Assembly (NCBI GenBank): GCA_937927845.1
Contig: CALFXE010000288.1
Span: forward strand, 1-14,207
DNA length: 14,207 bases
Direction: 5' to 3'
Source: an uncultured Paludibacter sp.
GTDB taxonomy: Bacteria > Bacteroidota > Bacteroidia > Bacteroidales > Paludibacteraceae
A model generated the notes under the pieces. It did no database searches and had not been told where the DNA came from. It saw nothing but the letters and a program-made list of their open reading frames with translations. Shown one piece after another: positions 6,801 through 14,154 of this stretch (position 1 is its first letter; the number at the start of each line of letters is the position of its first letter). The position numbers were made by a program, and so were the translations under genes.

Positions 6801-8167
6801 AGTTGGTTTTTCAATCCGGTGATGAATGCTATCCGATTGTTCACGATTTAGCTTGGTACGTAATAGGAAAAGCATATGATGATTTTTTAGAACTACCATC
6901 GTCTTTTGGTGAAAAATTGAAAGACAATGATTGCTCAGAAGCAAAAAAACTATTAGACGTTTATAGGCGAACATATAACGACAAAGGTATTTTTGCTTTT
7001 AATTGGGCAATGTCTGCTGGCATAGGATATATAAAAAGTCTTGGTTTTACAAGAACCGAAGGAAATGGGCATACGGAGGCGACTCATGGAGGTAAGAGTA
7101 AGGTTTTTACTTATGAAGAGAAATATACTTGGCTTGCGGTTCACTATATACAAGGATATTTATCCGATTATATTCCAAAGAAAAGTTGGTCAAACGAAAG
7201 ATCATTTGTAAAAGATTATTCTCAGTTAACAGATATTCCCAACCCAGCGGAATCACTAATTGATATTGATGCAGCCATTGAAAATCCAGAGAGAGCAAAC
7301 GATTGGGTTGTCAAAGAAGTCCTGTCGAAAGAATTAGAAACAGGAATTGATATAAAAGAAAGCATTAAGAAATGGGTAGATGAAGAACCTGCATTTGATT
7401 TGGAAAAATGGATTAGTTTTGAATCTTCTGATTTTCATTTACCCGAACCCAATAGAAAATGGACGGCCATCCATAATTACACAAGCCTACATGATTCTAA
7501 TCAGTTTTGCTCTTCTCACTTATCTATAACTGCTTGTTTAATTCACAAAGAAGATTTACCAATTCTTCAAAAAACTATTGAGAGTAGCCCTGATTCATTG
7601 CACTTCACAATCCACATGGATAGCTTACATAGTTCTCCCGATACAGACATATATTGTAATCCAACAGATATAGTTTGGATGAATTGGATTGAAGAGAACA
7701 ATGCAACAGATTTTTTTTATGATAATTCTTCAGATAATGAAAAAGAGTTAATATATACTATTACGGAATTAACTCGGAATGGAATATATGGTGAAAGTTT
7801 TCACACTATACCATCAAAAAAAATAAGAGAGTTGATTAGATGTTATGATCTTGAAAATATGGAATTAAAGGATTCAAATGGAGACACTCTTTCATTTATT
7901 CATAAAATATCAGATGGTTCATTTAAGGATAATCAAGAAATTGTTCTTGTTGATGCGAATGTATTAGAGAAAACATTAACAGAATCAGGCTATGAGGTTG
8001 TTTGGTTTGTTCAATTATTCAAGAAAAAAAATCCGTTAAATGAAGACCTCGATAAAGAATTTCATGTTCAACGAACAAGAAAATATTTTGCATGGAATGC
8101 GCATGGTCAAAAATCAATATTAAAGTTTTGGGATGAATGGTTCTCAAACACAAGAGATAAAAACTAA
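3809..8167 (+). CDS. Avs-like STAND NTPase with N-terminal Mrr-like nuclease
   Basis: This 1452-aa protein has three parts. Residues 1 to about 165 form a Mrr/Cap4-like restriction-endonuclease fold: FETLCNQLFERYL, then GAGGDGGIEAYG with D49 and E53, then AVQAKW with Q67-x-K69, which is the D-QxK version of the PD-(D/E)XK site. Residues about 340-640 form a STAND-type NTPase with Walker A GEPGTGKTH (350-358), Walker B VLICIDGLEED (D442) and a sensor FIFSARR (473-479). The remaining roughly 800 residues are mostly helical. They include a WGLSTIDQELRD stretch near 870, an NDP(Q)IQEDLASIALG stretch soon after, and EEKYTWLAVHYIQGYLSD near 1105. I recall these patterns from Avs (antiviral STAND) sensors. 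Avs proteins recognise conserved phage proteins, oligomerise and activate the N-terminal effector. This one would cut DNA upon sensing (inference). It leads a tight three-gene unit. The Avs subtype cannot be assigned here. Confidence 0.78.
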   Translation: MNWNNYKTYGDSPQNAFETLCNQLFERYLRRNYGHNLIKFRVINGAGGDGGIEAYGELISGDIIAVQAKWFRQSLDNSEIGQIKNSILTAKKLRSQIKKYIICIPHDASSLKIGRGNKPTVNHEENKINNLIDEVFAKYPDLELIWWFDNELLSELQQHDNEGVHKYWFDKELISLDYLWGLFNLQKKGWLNERYIPELHGQGIIHKEYEKICFNVGYRNELQYWVDETIKDLKTCIILIDEFLPTNHALLSLNEKLHEIKDNLISFYDELKHCADAIKNGNDFYNVSLLTEVNVWEARLELEKLMPNNIQKNIIPKLISALEQVHQCDLQQFSQSIGLSFKQSIRLIIGEPGTGKTHGLANCTEIHLMQKSPAIIIQAKGSPYKNWTSILSNALQLTDWRMDEILSALETLAIRNDVQEATVEIAGKEPTKECTKVLICIDGLEEDIENEKVWYARIRECEQLVVNYPRVRFIFSARRYFYDNSETPKYGIYEDVFLPREGDVEIMEVAPKYFSKEHYDIQIPSYSLIRGIDSLFALRLFCEEYKGRNILETDKVITATRELINLKIERINREFTSLLQNKFSKTRNPILDSLGVIANYFYSNHEIEHHQLAQLITSTAEYLNPSDIDYLIDYLANNAFLIRIERINENGILKKKEFYYAITYQSLIEHIISEGIYHDIRRGTLNKIPSFLHKAMLRPLEFAPKDFAALEISPNRKIIQNIINNLFLETGQLIGEKDFLTEGFNEWDIKELQLTAICYAPKELALKYKTKIDELFHSGYDNLSCVLEHLIIPSSYFADSAFGAEYLHTILSNIPSVFERDKLWSGLDNYEKNRLGIPHYQNTIFLKKMGIMPVLLDSFLHNEMPLVFAWGLSTIDQELRDKLRIELTRWAIENTSEFHLLLQKIFNCNDPQIQEDLASIALGFASKIKDKKALEDIASWAIKNIFTKLEQHRNLIVRQGFRACAERAFQVGAITKDEVELCRPKPMETISLMPYENELVFQSGDECYPIVHDLAWYVIGKAYDDFLELPSSFGEKLKDNDCSEAKKLLDVYRRTYNDKGIFAFNWAMSAGIGYIKSLGFTRTEGNGHTEATHGGKSKVFTYEEKYTWLAVHYIQGYLSDYIPKKSWSNERSFVKDYSQLTDIPNPAESLIDIDAAIENPERANDWVVKEVLSKELETGIDIKESIKKWVDEEPAFDLEKWISFESSDFHLPEPNRKWTAIHNYTSLHDSNQFCSSHLSITACLIHKEDLPILQKTIESSPDSLHFTIHMDSLHSSPDTDIYCNPTDIVWMNWIEENNATDFFYDNSSDNEKELIYTITELTRNGIYGESFHTIPSKKIRELIRCYDLENMELKDSNGDTLSFIHKISDGSFKDNQEIVLVDANVLEKTLTESGYEVVWFVQLFKKKNPLNEDLDKEFHVQRTRKYFAWNAHGQKSILKFWDEWFSNTRDKN

Positions 8168-8175
8168 ATTTCTAT

Positions 8176-9033
8176 ATGGTGAAAAATATAAAAGGATTGG
8201 CAAAGCAGCCAAATTCAAATAGGCACTTGGCAAAAAGATTCAAGTTGTTAAATAGATTGTCTTTTGGCAGTTATAAAGAAAAGACAATAATAAAAGCATC
8301 TGGATTAAAAAAAATGCCTTATGACCTGCATGATGTTGAGGTTACAGACAGTAATTGCATTTTCAGAGCGATAATTAATGACAATACATCTCCCTTCAAT
8401 AGCATCAATAGGATAAAGTATAATCCCAGTCCTTCCTATATATCAAGAGCCAATATGAAGGGACAAGGGATTGCTTATTATACTTGCGATTTAGATATAT
8501 CTGTCATTGAAGCATGCAGAGATAAGTTGCGTAATTCTTCCGACAGAGAATTTTATTTAACAGTAAGTAAATGGAAAATCGTGAAAGGAGTTGCTGTGCA
8601 AATTATTTGCAACTCTCAGAAAGCGCAGTCAGTAGGTACCGATTTGATAGAGTTCTGTAAAGCTACAAACGCTAAAAGAAGAAAAGATTTTAAGAGAAAA
8701 TACTATAGAACCTATTCGCTAAAAACACGATTTATCGCAGACCAATACGCAAAGGATGATATTGCGTGTGAAAAGGATTATATCATAAGCGCCATTCATT
8801 CAAAAACGTTGCTCAAATCAGAAAAAATAGATGGAGTTATTTATCCGAGTGTAGGGTACATGTACAAGGGCTTCAATTATGCTATTAAGCCTTCGCTATT
8901 TGACAACTCATATTTTCAACTTAATGAAGTTGCTCATGTCAAAGTGAGGTTTGACAAGGATTTTACCAAGTATCCTAAAATTGAAGTACTAAAAACAACA
9001 TCTACATTTTCGGGAGATGAGATAGTTTGGTAG
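8176..9033 (+). CDS. RES-domain protein, possible NAD+-degrading effector
   Basis: This 285-aa protein carries a RES domain over about residues 60-240. Landmarks are CIFRAI (R64), the SYISRANMKGQGIAYYT block (R91, Y101, Y102), E112 in ISVIEACRDK, and the late DGVIYPSVGYMYKGFNYAIKP block (219-239). The Arg, Tyr and Glu set is in the usual order for RES enzymes. These have an ADP-ribosyltransferase-like fold, and characterised members degrade NAD+ (for example MbcT of Mycobacterium) or modify proteins. RES toxins normally come with an Xre-type antitoxin containing a DUF2384 domain. None is found beside this gene; instead it starts 8 bp after the Avs-like gene, implying co-transcription. The first 55 residues are basic and of unknown role. 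I infer an accessory effector rather than a classical toxin-antitoxin pair. Confidence 0.75.
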   Translation: MVKNIKGLAKQPNSNRHLAKRFKLLNRLSFGSYKEKTIIKASGLKKMPYDLHDVEVTDSNCIFRAIINDNTSPFNSINRIKYNPSPSYISRANMKGQGIAYYTCDLDISVIEACRDKLRNSSDREFYLTVSKWKIVKGVAVQIICNSQKAQSVGTDLIEFCKATNAKRRKDFKRKYYRTYSLKTRFIADQYAKDDIACEKDYIISAIHSKTLLKSEKIDGVIYPSVGYMYKGFNYAIKPSLFDNSYFQLNEVAHVKVRFDKDFTKYPKIEVLKTTSTFSGDEIVW

Positions 9034-9065
9034 ATTATAATGCATAGTTCAACAAATAAAATACC

Positions 9066-11240
9066 ATGAATTACAGAGGTCTTAATCTGAGGAAAATTGC
9101 ACCAAAGGTATTGTTAAGTGAGTTCTCAAAAGGCTCTTTAGGGAAAATTACCAACAGGGATATCAAAGATTTGATGGCGTTAATAGAACAATCCGTTGAT
9201 GCAGGTATTTATTGTGCTGCATTAAACGCTATATTGCTGGGAATAAAAATTGATTATCGCAAAACCTTTTCCACCATACGCAAAAAAGGTCTGTTTAGAT
9301 ATTCAAAATATAATCAAAAGAAGTGCATAATAGGCGATCTTTCCAATGAGTTGCTTGTACTTGATGGGGAATTAAATTTTTTAGATGATAAAGAGATAAA
9401 ATATCTGCAATCCATAGTTAATTTGATAGGGTTGTCAAGTTCATTTGCGGCAATACATCGGTTAATAATAGAGGAAATAAAAAGATTTTCAAAAAACCAT
9501 AAAAAACAATCGCTCATTAAAACATTATTGGCTTTCTCTGACTTTCTGTTTTTGACTAATCATGTTCCAGAAGATCCGTCAGATAAGCTAAGTATAAAAT
9601 CAAGGACAAAGGAGGAAATTGCAGAGGCGGTTTCATATCTCATTTTCTTTATAAGTTCCCGTCAAGAGATAAAAGCTCAGGACACAGTTTTTGTTGCTGG
9701 CGAATATATTACGTCTGGCGAAATAAGTAGAATCATTCTGCCAGTCTGCTCTATGATTGAATTAAAAGAAATAGAAATTTTGATTGAGTCATTTGATTAC
9801 ACATGTCTTTCTAATGGGGAAAAACTAAAAATTACACCCCCATCAGAAGATTTTGATAAATCAATCAGATTAGGATATATCCGTTCGGAACTTCAAATTG
9901 GCAGCTATGTTGACGAAGCTCTACATATAGACATAATAGATAGTGCTCCATCAATGGAAAGCTTGATTGATGCGATTCACGATGGAATTGGAGAAGATAT
10001 TAAATTCTATTATAAAGAAGATTTTGGTTATGGACGATACGTCCTTGAATTTCCAGAACATATTATTGATATTCTTACCGAACGTGTTTTCAAGCCGAAT
10101 GCACTTTTCCAAGAAGATTTAATGTATCTTTCTGTTATTTTCAAGCAACAGTTATTGACAATAGATGATTTGGAGAACACTATCATCCGAGATGATTTGA
10201 CCATAAAAGAGTTTATGAATATCAGGAGGCTGTTTAGTTTTCTATTATCCCTTTATCGAAAAAAACTCTATGTAAATAAAGATACTATAAGCACCGAACT
10301 TTTGGTAAAATCACTAATTCCTGCATACCAAGAAGAACAATTTTATGACTTATTTGGTAGGATAACAAGCCTAAAAAAGTTGGATACATTTTTAGACATA
10401 ATGTGTTGGGAACAGGAAGCCGAGAATCTCTTTGATTTACAATATAATCCACTTCTATACATAGACGGTCTATTTTTGATTCCGTTAAACATATTTAGCA
10501 CATCAAATGCCATACGCAATTTATATGCATCAGAGCATAAAAATCAAGGACTTTTAATTAATGGTGGTCTAGAACCTCTTTCAGAAAATTTATACAACTC
10601 ATTCAGCAGGATTGGAATTCTATGTTTGAAAAATGTGGAGTTTTCAAATGGAGATGTCGATGTTTTAGCTGTTGTCGATAATACTTTGTACATATTTGAA
10701 TGTAAGCATACCCTTCATCCGATAAATGTGTACGATATGAGAACAACATTTGACTACATCCAGAAAGCAGAATTACAATTAGATAAAATCAAAAATGAAT
10801 ATGAATCTGGAAGTCTCAAAATGACTATTGAAACTAAATTAGGGGTTTCGTTAGGTCATATTGCCAACGTGTCGTATTCTATAATATTAAGTAATAAATT
10901 ATTTTCAGGGAACACTCAAAAATATCCCGTCCGACACGTAAATGAACTCACTAATATAATCGAAGAAGGCAGATTTAAAACTAACGATGGTATATTTTCG
11001 ATTTGGCAAGGAGATAGTATGACCTCTCAGGACTTAGACAATTTCTTGGGAACCAATAATGCTGCATTAAATATACTTTATGAATCTTTATCTGTTACGA
11101 CACTTAGTTATCCACTGACAATACCTTCCATAGAAATGGATTGGTATTACTTGGAGTCAGAAGTTTTACTTCCTAAAGTGAAAGTATATACCAATTCTCT
11201 CAGGCGGATGGACATAGTACAGACAGAGGAGAACGTTTAG
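9066..11240 (+). CDS. Uncharacterised protein with C-terminal PD-(D/E)XK nuclease motif
   Basis: I do not recognise this 724-aa family as a whole. The first 460 or so residues are mixed but largely helical, without a clear known domain, signal peptide or membrane segment. Residues about 500-640 show a nuclease-like pattern: LSENLYNSFSRIGI (E507, possible motif I Glu), then NGDVDVLAVVDNTLYIFECKHT with D532 (or D530) and E545-x-K547. This is the hydrophobic-D...ExK arrangement of PD-(D/E)XK enzymes, resembling NERD-type and other restriction-like nucleases. The following FDYIQKAELQLDKI helix fits the fold. The gene begins 32 bp after the RES gene on the same strand and no terminator lies between, so it is probably the third gene of the operon. 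It may be a second nuclease effector or a regulator of the first two (inference). Confidence 0.65.
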   Translation: MNYRGLNLRKIAPKVLLSEFSKGSLGKITNRDIKDLMALIEQSVDAGIYCAALNAILLGIKIDYRKTFSTIRKKGLFRYSKYNQKKCIIGDLSNELLVLDGELNFLDDKEIKYLQSIVNLIGLSSSFAAIHRLIIEEIKRFSKNHKKQSLIKTLLAFSDFLFLTNHVPEDPSDKLSIKSRTKEEIAEAVSYLIFFISSRQEIKAQDTVFVAGEYITSGEISRIILPVCSMIELKEIEILIESFDYTCLSNGEKLKITPPSEDFDKSIRLGYIRSELQIGSYVDEALHIDIIDSAPSMESLIDAIHDGIGEDIKFYYKEDFGYGRYVLEFPEHIIDILTERVFKPNALFQEDLMYLSVIFKQQLLTIDDLENTIIRDDLTIKEFMNIRRLFSFLLSLYRKKLYVNKDTISTELLVKSLIPAYQEEQFYDLFGRITSLKKLDTFLDIMCWEQEAENLFDLQYNPLLYIDGLFLIPLNIFSTSNAIRNLYASEHKNQGLLINGGLEPLSENLYNSFSRIGILCLKNVEFSNGDVDVLAVVDNTLYIFECKHTLHPINVYDMRTTFDYIQKAELQLDKIKNEYESGSLKMTIETKLGVSLGHIANVSYSIILSNKLFSGNTQKYPVRHVNELTNIIEEGRFKTNDGIFSIWQGDSMTSQDLDNFLGTNNAALNILYESLSVTTLSYPLTIPSIEMDWYYLESEVLLPKVKVYTNSLRRMDIVQTEENV

Positions 11241-11274
11241 TAAACATATTAATCAAAAACAAATAAGAAACGGT

Positions 11275-11282
11275 TATCTTTG
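11275..11282 (+). promoter_or_regulatory. Bacteroidota -7 promoter element before the HD-Hsp90 gene
   Basis: TATCTTTG is a perfect match to TAnnTTTG and lies in the 85-bp gap after the 724-aa protein gene, 43 bp before the ATG at 11326. The region 19-21 bp upstream is A-rich and lacks a clear TTG, so the -33 half is missing or weak. No terminator hairpin precedes it, so read-through from the upstream operon is also possible. Confidence 0.6.
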
Positions 11283-11325
11283 CACTTAATTTCTTTTAAA
11301 ACAGGCATATTGAAGTAATATTTTA

Positions 11326-13860
11326 ATGAATATACAAATGAATATTGATACAGATTACAAGCTGGATGATTTGACGTTGATAAAATACCTTAAAAGCGTC
11401 GACAGCCCCTTTTTGCCAAAAATTCAAGAAGTTTACGAACAGGTTAAAGATATACTGAACAGTAGGGTACAACATGTATTCCCCAATTATACACTCCATA
11501 ATACAGGCCATTCTTTTAGAGTAATGGAGTATATGAGTAAGTTAGTTAGTGATTATACGAAACTAAGCGAACTTGAAATAACTATTTTAATTTATGCAGC
11601 ATTGCTTCATGATATTGGTATGGCTGTAAGTGAAGAAGATTTAAACTCAATTAAAACTGATTCTTTTTCATTTTGCGAAGTAAAGTTTTCTGCAATGAAA
11701 AAAATCATGGCAGGCGATGAGGCAAAAGCAATGGGAGAGTACATAAGGCGAATTCATGCTTCTTTATCTGGCAGGTATATTTGCGAAAATCTGAAAGACA
11801 AACTAATTATTCCAAAGCTTCCGACATTAGATTTTACAAGAGAACTTGCTTTAATCTGTGAAAGTCATACCATTGATGATTATGATTGGATTAAAAATAA
11901 TTTGAGAACACATGAGGTAAGAGGAGATTATTCTTTTAACCCTCAGTTTATTGCAGTTATCCTTCGTTTAGCAGATATTCTTGACATTGACAGCAATAGA
12001 ACTCCCTATAGTTTATACAAACTCATTGCTCCAATAGGAATAAGTGATGAAGAATGGAAACAACACTTCGTTATTTCCAATAATGAAAAAATTATTATCA
12101 ATGAAAAGACGAAGCAGAAGAAAATTGTATTTCATGGAAAAGCAAATAACGCAAGCATACATAGAAAAATATTGACTTATATAAATTGGGTGCAAGATGA
12201 ATTAGTTAAAGCTACTACTTTGGTTAATGGTATGCCTGCTCAATATAGTTTAGTCTATGAAACCACTCCCGAAATTAATATTCAAACAGAGGGCTATACA
12301 TTTTCTGATTATAAAATGACTTTAGAGTTTAAAGCCATCAGTTCACTTCTTATGGGGGAGAAAATATATGGGCATAGATCATTGGGACTAAGAGAACTCA
12401 TTCAAAATTCTATTGATTCGTGCCGGATAAGACAGGAAACAGAAAATATAGCACATGAATTTGGACAAGACACCTATCAACCTAAAATAAAGGTAATTTT
12501 AGATAAAGAAAAGAACATAGCTATAATAAAAGACAATGGGACTGGAATGTCAATGGATATTATCAAAAAGCATTTTTTGAATATTGGGGTCTCATATTAT
12601 AATTCTACGAACTTTTTACTCAAAGATTATTCTTATAAACCCATTGGGAATTTTGGGATAGGATTTCTTTCTTGTTTTATGCTTTCTGATGAAGTAAAAG
12701 TCATGACAAGGCATTATATGTCGAAAAATAAATATTTGATTGAACTTGAAAAAGGGAATGAATGGACTTCTCTGACAGAAACAGAAGATGTAGTTTTTGA
12801 AGGAACAGAAGTAATTTTGAACTATTCAAATTTTATCGAAGTATTTGAAAATAGCCCTCAAAAAGTTAATGAATTTTTGTGCCAATACTTTCTCACAGAT
12901 GGAATAGAGTTTGAACTGATAAATAAGTCAGAGAAGAAAATTGAAAAAATAGTAAATCCCATTATTCTAACGTCTCCTCTTGAAAAAGGTTTGATGAAGA
13001 TTGATTTTCAAGATTATTTGAAAGACATTGAAGGCTATGCTTTGATAAAGAATAGAAGTAATTTCATTAGAAATATTTCAGAAGTTGGATTTGAAGAACC
13101 AGTATATAAATATGACGATGAAGATGGCTTTATAAAAGTTGAAGATTTTGAAACGTTAAAAATAGATGATTATATAAACGGAAAAGAAATAAAATATCTT
13201 TCAATACCGTTGGTTGAATCTTATTGTGAAAATGATTACATAAATGGGATGAAATTTACGGATAATGATGTTGATGAAGTAATAAGCAAGATGGATAGAG
13301 AACTTACTTGGATTTCGGTAATTGTTCCCAAAGACTATCAAGGTTCTTTATCTAACGAAACTATCGAAGAACGCAGTTATATCTTTGATAAATTGAGCTT
13401 TGGTGATTTGGTGGAAATAGGGCATAGCAATTCTTGTAAGACAAAATCATTTGTAAAAACAATAACGCTATTTGAAGGACTAAAAAACAATTTATATCTA
13501 CCTTTTGACAAGACGGATAGAGATTCGGATTTTTACTATTGGAGAAAGCCGGACAAAAGAAAAGAATTATTTATGCGTAGCGTTTTGATAAAGGATTTTA
13601 GATTTAGAATTCCTATATCAGCCTCAATATTTGAAATAAATACCATAGTTGCAAACATAAGTTCACGAAAATTTATCCCTGATATTTCACGAAACAATAT
13701 CGACCAAAACTCAAAAGATTTTATAAATTATGTGATTGGTAAAACTATCCATATAGGAGCCGCTGATATTCTTTCATTAGGCACAGAAGAAAAATCTACA
13801 CTTCAGAACTTCATTAAAACTTTTTACAATGAACCAATAGAATTTGAAAAATTGAACTAA
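11326..13860 (+). CDS. HD-domain phosphohydrolase fused to Hsp90-type GHKL ATPase
   Basis: This 844-aa protein has two recognisable domains. Residues about 40-225 are an HD domain: H62 in NTGHSFRV, the HD pair H95-D96 in ALLHDIGMA, H144 in RRIHASLSG, H181 in CESHTIDDYDW and D217 in LRLADILDID, a complete metal-site set. Residues about 335-500 are an Hsp90-like ATP-binding domain: ELIQNSID with E357, N361 and D364; DNGTGMS with D403 and G407; and GNFGIGFLS (G441, G444, G446). The spacing copies the Hsp90 Glu, Asn and Asp residues. A C-terminal region of about 340 residues probably acts like the Hsp90 middle segment. No DHp box, membrane segment or response regulator is present, so it is not a sensor kinase. 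HD plus Hsp90-like ATPase proteins are known from bacterial genomes and are often proposed conflict-system components. ATG at 11338 is an alternative start. Confidence 0.8.
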   Translation: MNIQMNIDTDYKLDDLTLIKYLKSVDSPFLPKIQEVYEQVKDILNSRVQHVFPNYTLHNTGHSFRVMEYMSKLVSDYTKLSELEITILIYAALLHDIGMAVSEEDLNSIKTDSFSFCEVKFSAMKKIMAGDEAKAMGEYIRRIHASLSGRYICENLKDKLIIPKLPTLDFTRELALICESHTIDDYDWIKNNLRTHEVRGDYSFNPQFIAVILRLADILDIDSNRTPYSLYKLIAPIGISDEEWKQHFVISNNEKIIINEKTKQKKIVFHGKANNASIHRKILTYINWVQDELVKATTLVNGMPAQYSLVYETTPEINIQTEGYTFSDYKMTLEFKAISSLLMGEKIYGHRSLGLRELIQNSIDSCRIRQETENIAHEFGQDTYQPKIKVILDKEKNIAIIKDNGTGMSMDIIKKHFLNIGVSYYNSTNFLLKDYSYKPIGNFGIGFLSCFMLSDEVKVMTRHYMSKNKYLIELEKGNEWTSLTETEDVVFEGTEVILNYSNFIEVFENSPQKVNEFLCQYFLTDGIEFELINKSEKKIEKIVNPIILTSPLEKGLMKIDFQDYLKDIEGYALIKNRSNFIRNISEVGFEEPVYKYDDEDGFIKVEDFETLKIDDYINGKEIKYLSIPLVESYCENDYINGMKFTDNDVDEVISKMDRELTWISVIVPKDYQGSLSNETIEERSYIFDKLSFGDLVEIGHSNSCKTKSFVKTITLFEGLKNNLYLPFDKTDRDSDFYYWRKPDKRKELFMRSVLIKDFRFRIPISASIFEINTIVANISSRKFIPDISRNNIDQNSKDFINYVIGKTIHIGAADILSLGTEEKSTLQNFIKTFYNEPIEFEKLN

Positions 13861-13905
13861 TAGTTGCCATTAAGGATAAATTGATATGAATTAGTTTCGA
13901 TTTAA

Positions 13906-13983
13906 TCTGACAGTTAAAGGGCAAACAAATTAAATTTGTAATGCAAAAAACAAAATCAAGTTTAACCCTTTAAAACTGTCAGA
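13906..13983. repeat. Inverted repeat in the leader of the IS481-type gene
   Basis: TCTGACAGTTAAAGGG (13906-13921) is mirrored by CCCTTTAAAACTGTCAGA (13966-13983), with a 2-bp difference in the A/T run. The right arm ends 1 bp before the transposase ATG. The left arm probably lies at or near the outer terminus of the IS481 element. The inner copy could be a second transposase-binding site, or the pair could form a hairpin over the start region. Confidence 0.6.
13931..13938 (+). promoter_or_regulatory. Candidate -7 element of the IS481-type gene
   Basis: TAAATTTG matches TAnnTTTG perfectly and lies 46 bp before the ATG at 13985, inside the loop of the inverted repeat at 13906-13983. No clear -33 TTG is found upstream at the usual distance. 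Confidence 0.45.
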
Positions 13984-13984
13984 A

Positions 13985-14154
13985 ATGAATGTAGAAACAA
14001 AAGTAATCAAAAGTAGGTTAGGTTTATTGAACTTAGCCGAAGAATTAGGCAATGTATCATTAGCCTGCAAGTATTTAGGATATAGCAGGGATACATTTTA
14101 TCGTTACAAGGACTTATTTTCGGAAGGAGGAGAAGAAGCCCTTCGGGAGATGAG
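13985..14154 (+). pseudogene. IS481-family transposase, 5' fragment interrupted by an IS21-like end
   Basis: The first 57 residues are a clear N-terminal helix-turn-helix of IS481-type transposases: KVIKSRLGLLNLAEELGNVSLACKYLGYSRDTFYRYKDLF followed by GGEEALREMS. Family members normally continue after this with a basic RRKP-type linker and an integrase core. Here the sequence instead changes to GYSGDIDPSFR and a stop at 14189-14191, which is translation of the tandem repeat that begins at 14160. The gene is therefore broken at about 14155 and the catalytic domain is absent from the window. The remainder could lie beyond the inserted element. Confidence 0.85.

Noticed and set aside
8176..9033. 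Classical RES-Xre toxin-antitoxin module
   Set aside because: Neither neighbour has a helix-turn-helix or DUF2384-like antitoxin region, and no small gene fits in the 8-bp and 32-bp gaps.
9040..9069. Nine-codon reading frame (ATG at 9040) whose TGA overlaps the ATG of the 724-aa protein gene
   Set aside because: It could be a coupling leader, but it is too short to separate from chance in AT-rich DNA and has no ribosome-binding signal.
11326..13860. Reading the GHKL domain as a histidine kinase
   Set aside because: There is no phosphoacceptor His box, no membrane or PAS segment and no response regulator nearby. The N-box spacing (E, N, D) is that of Hsp90.
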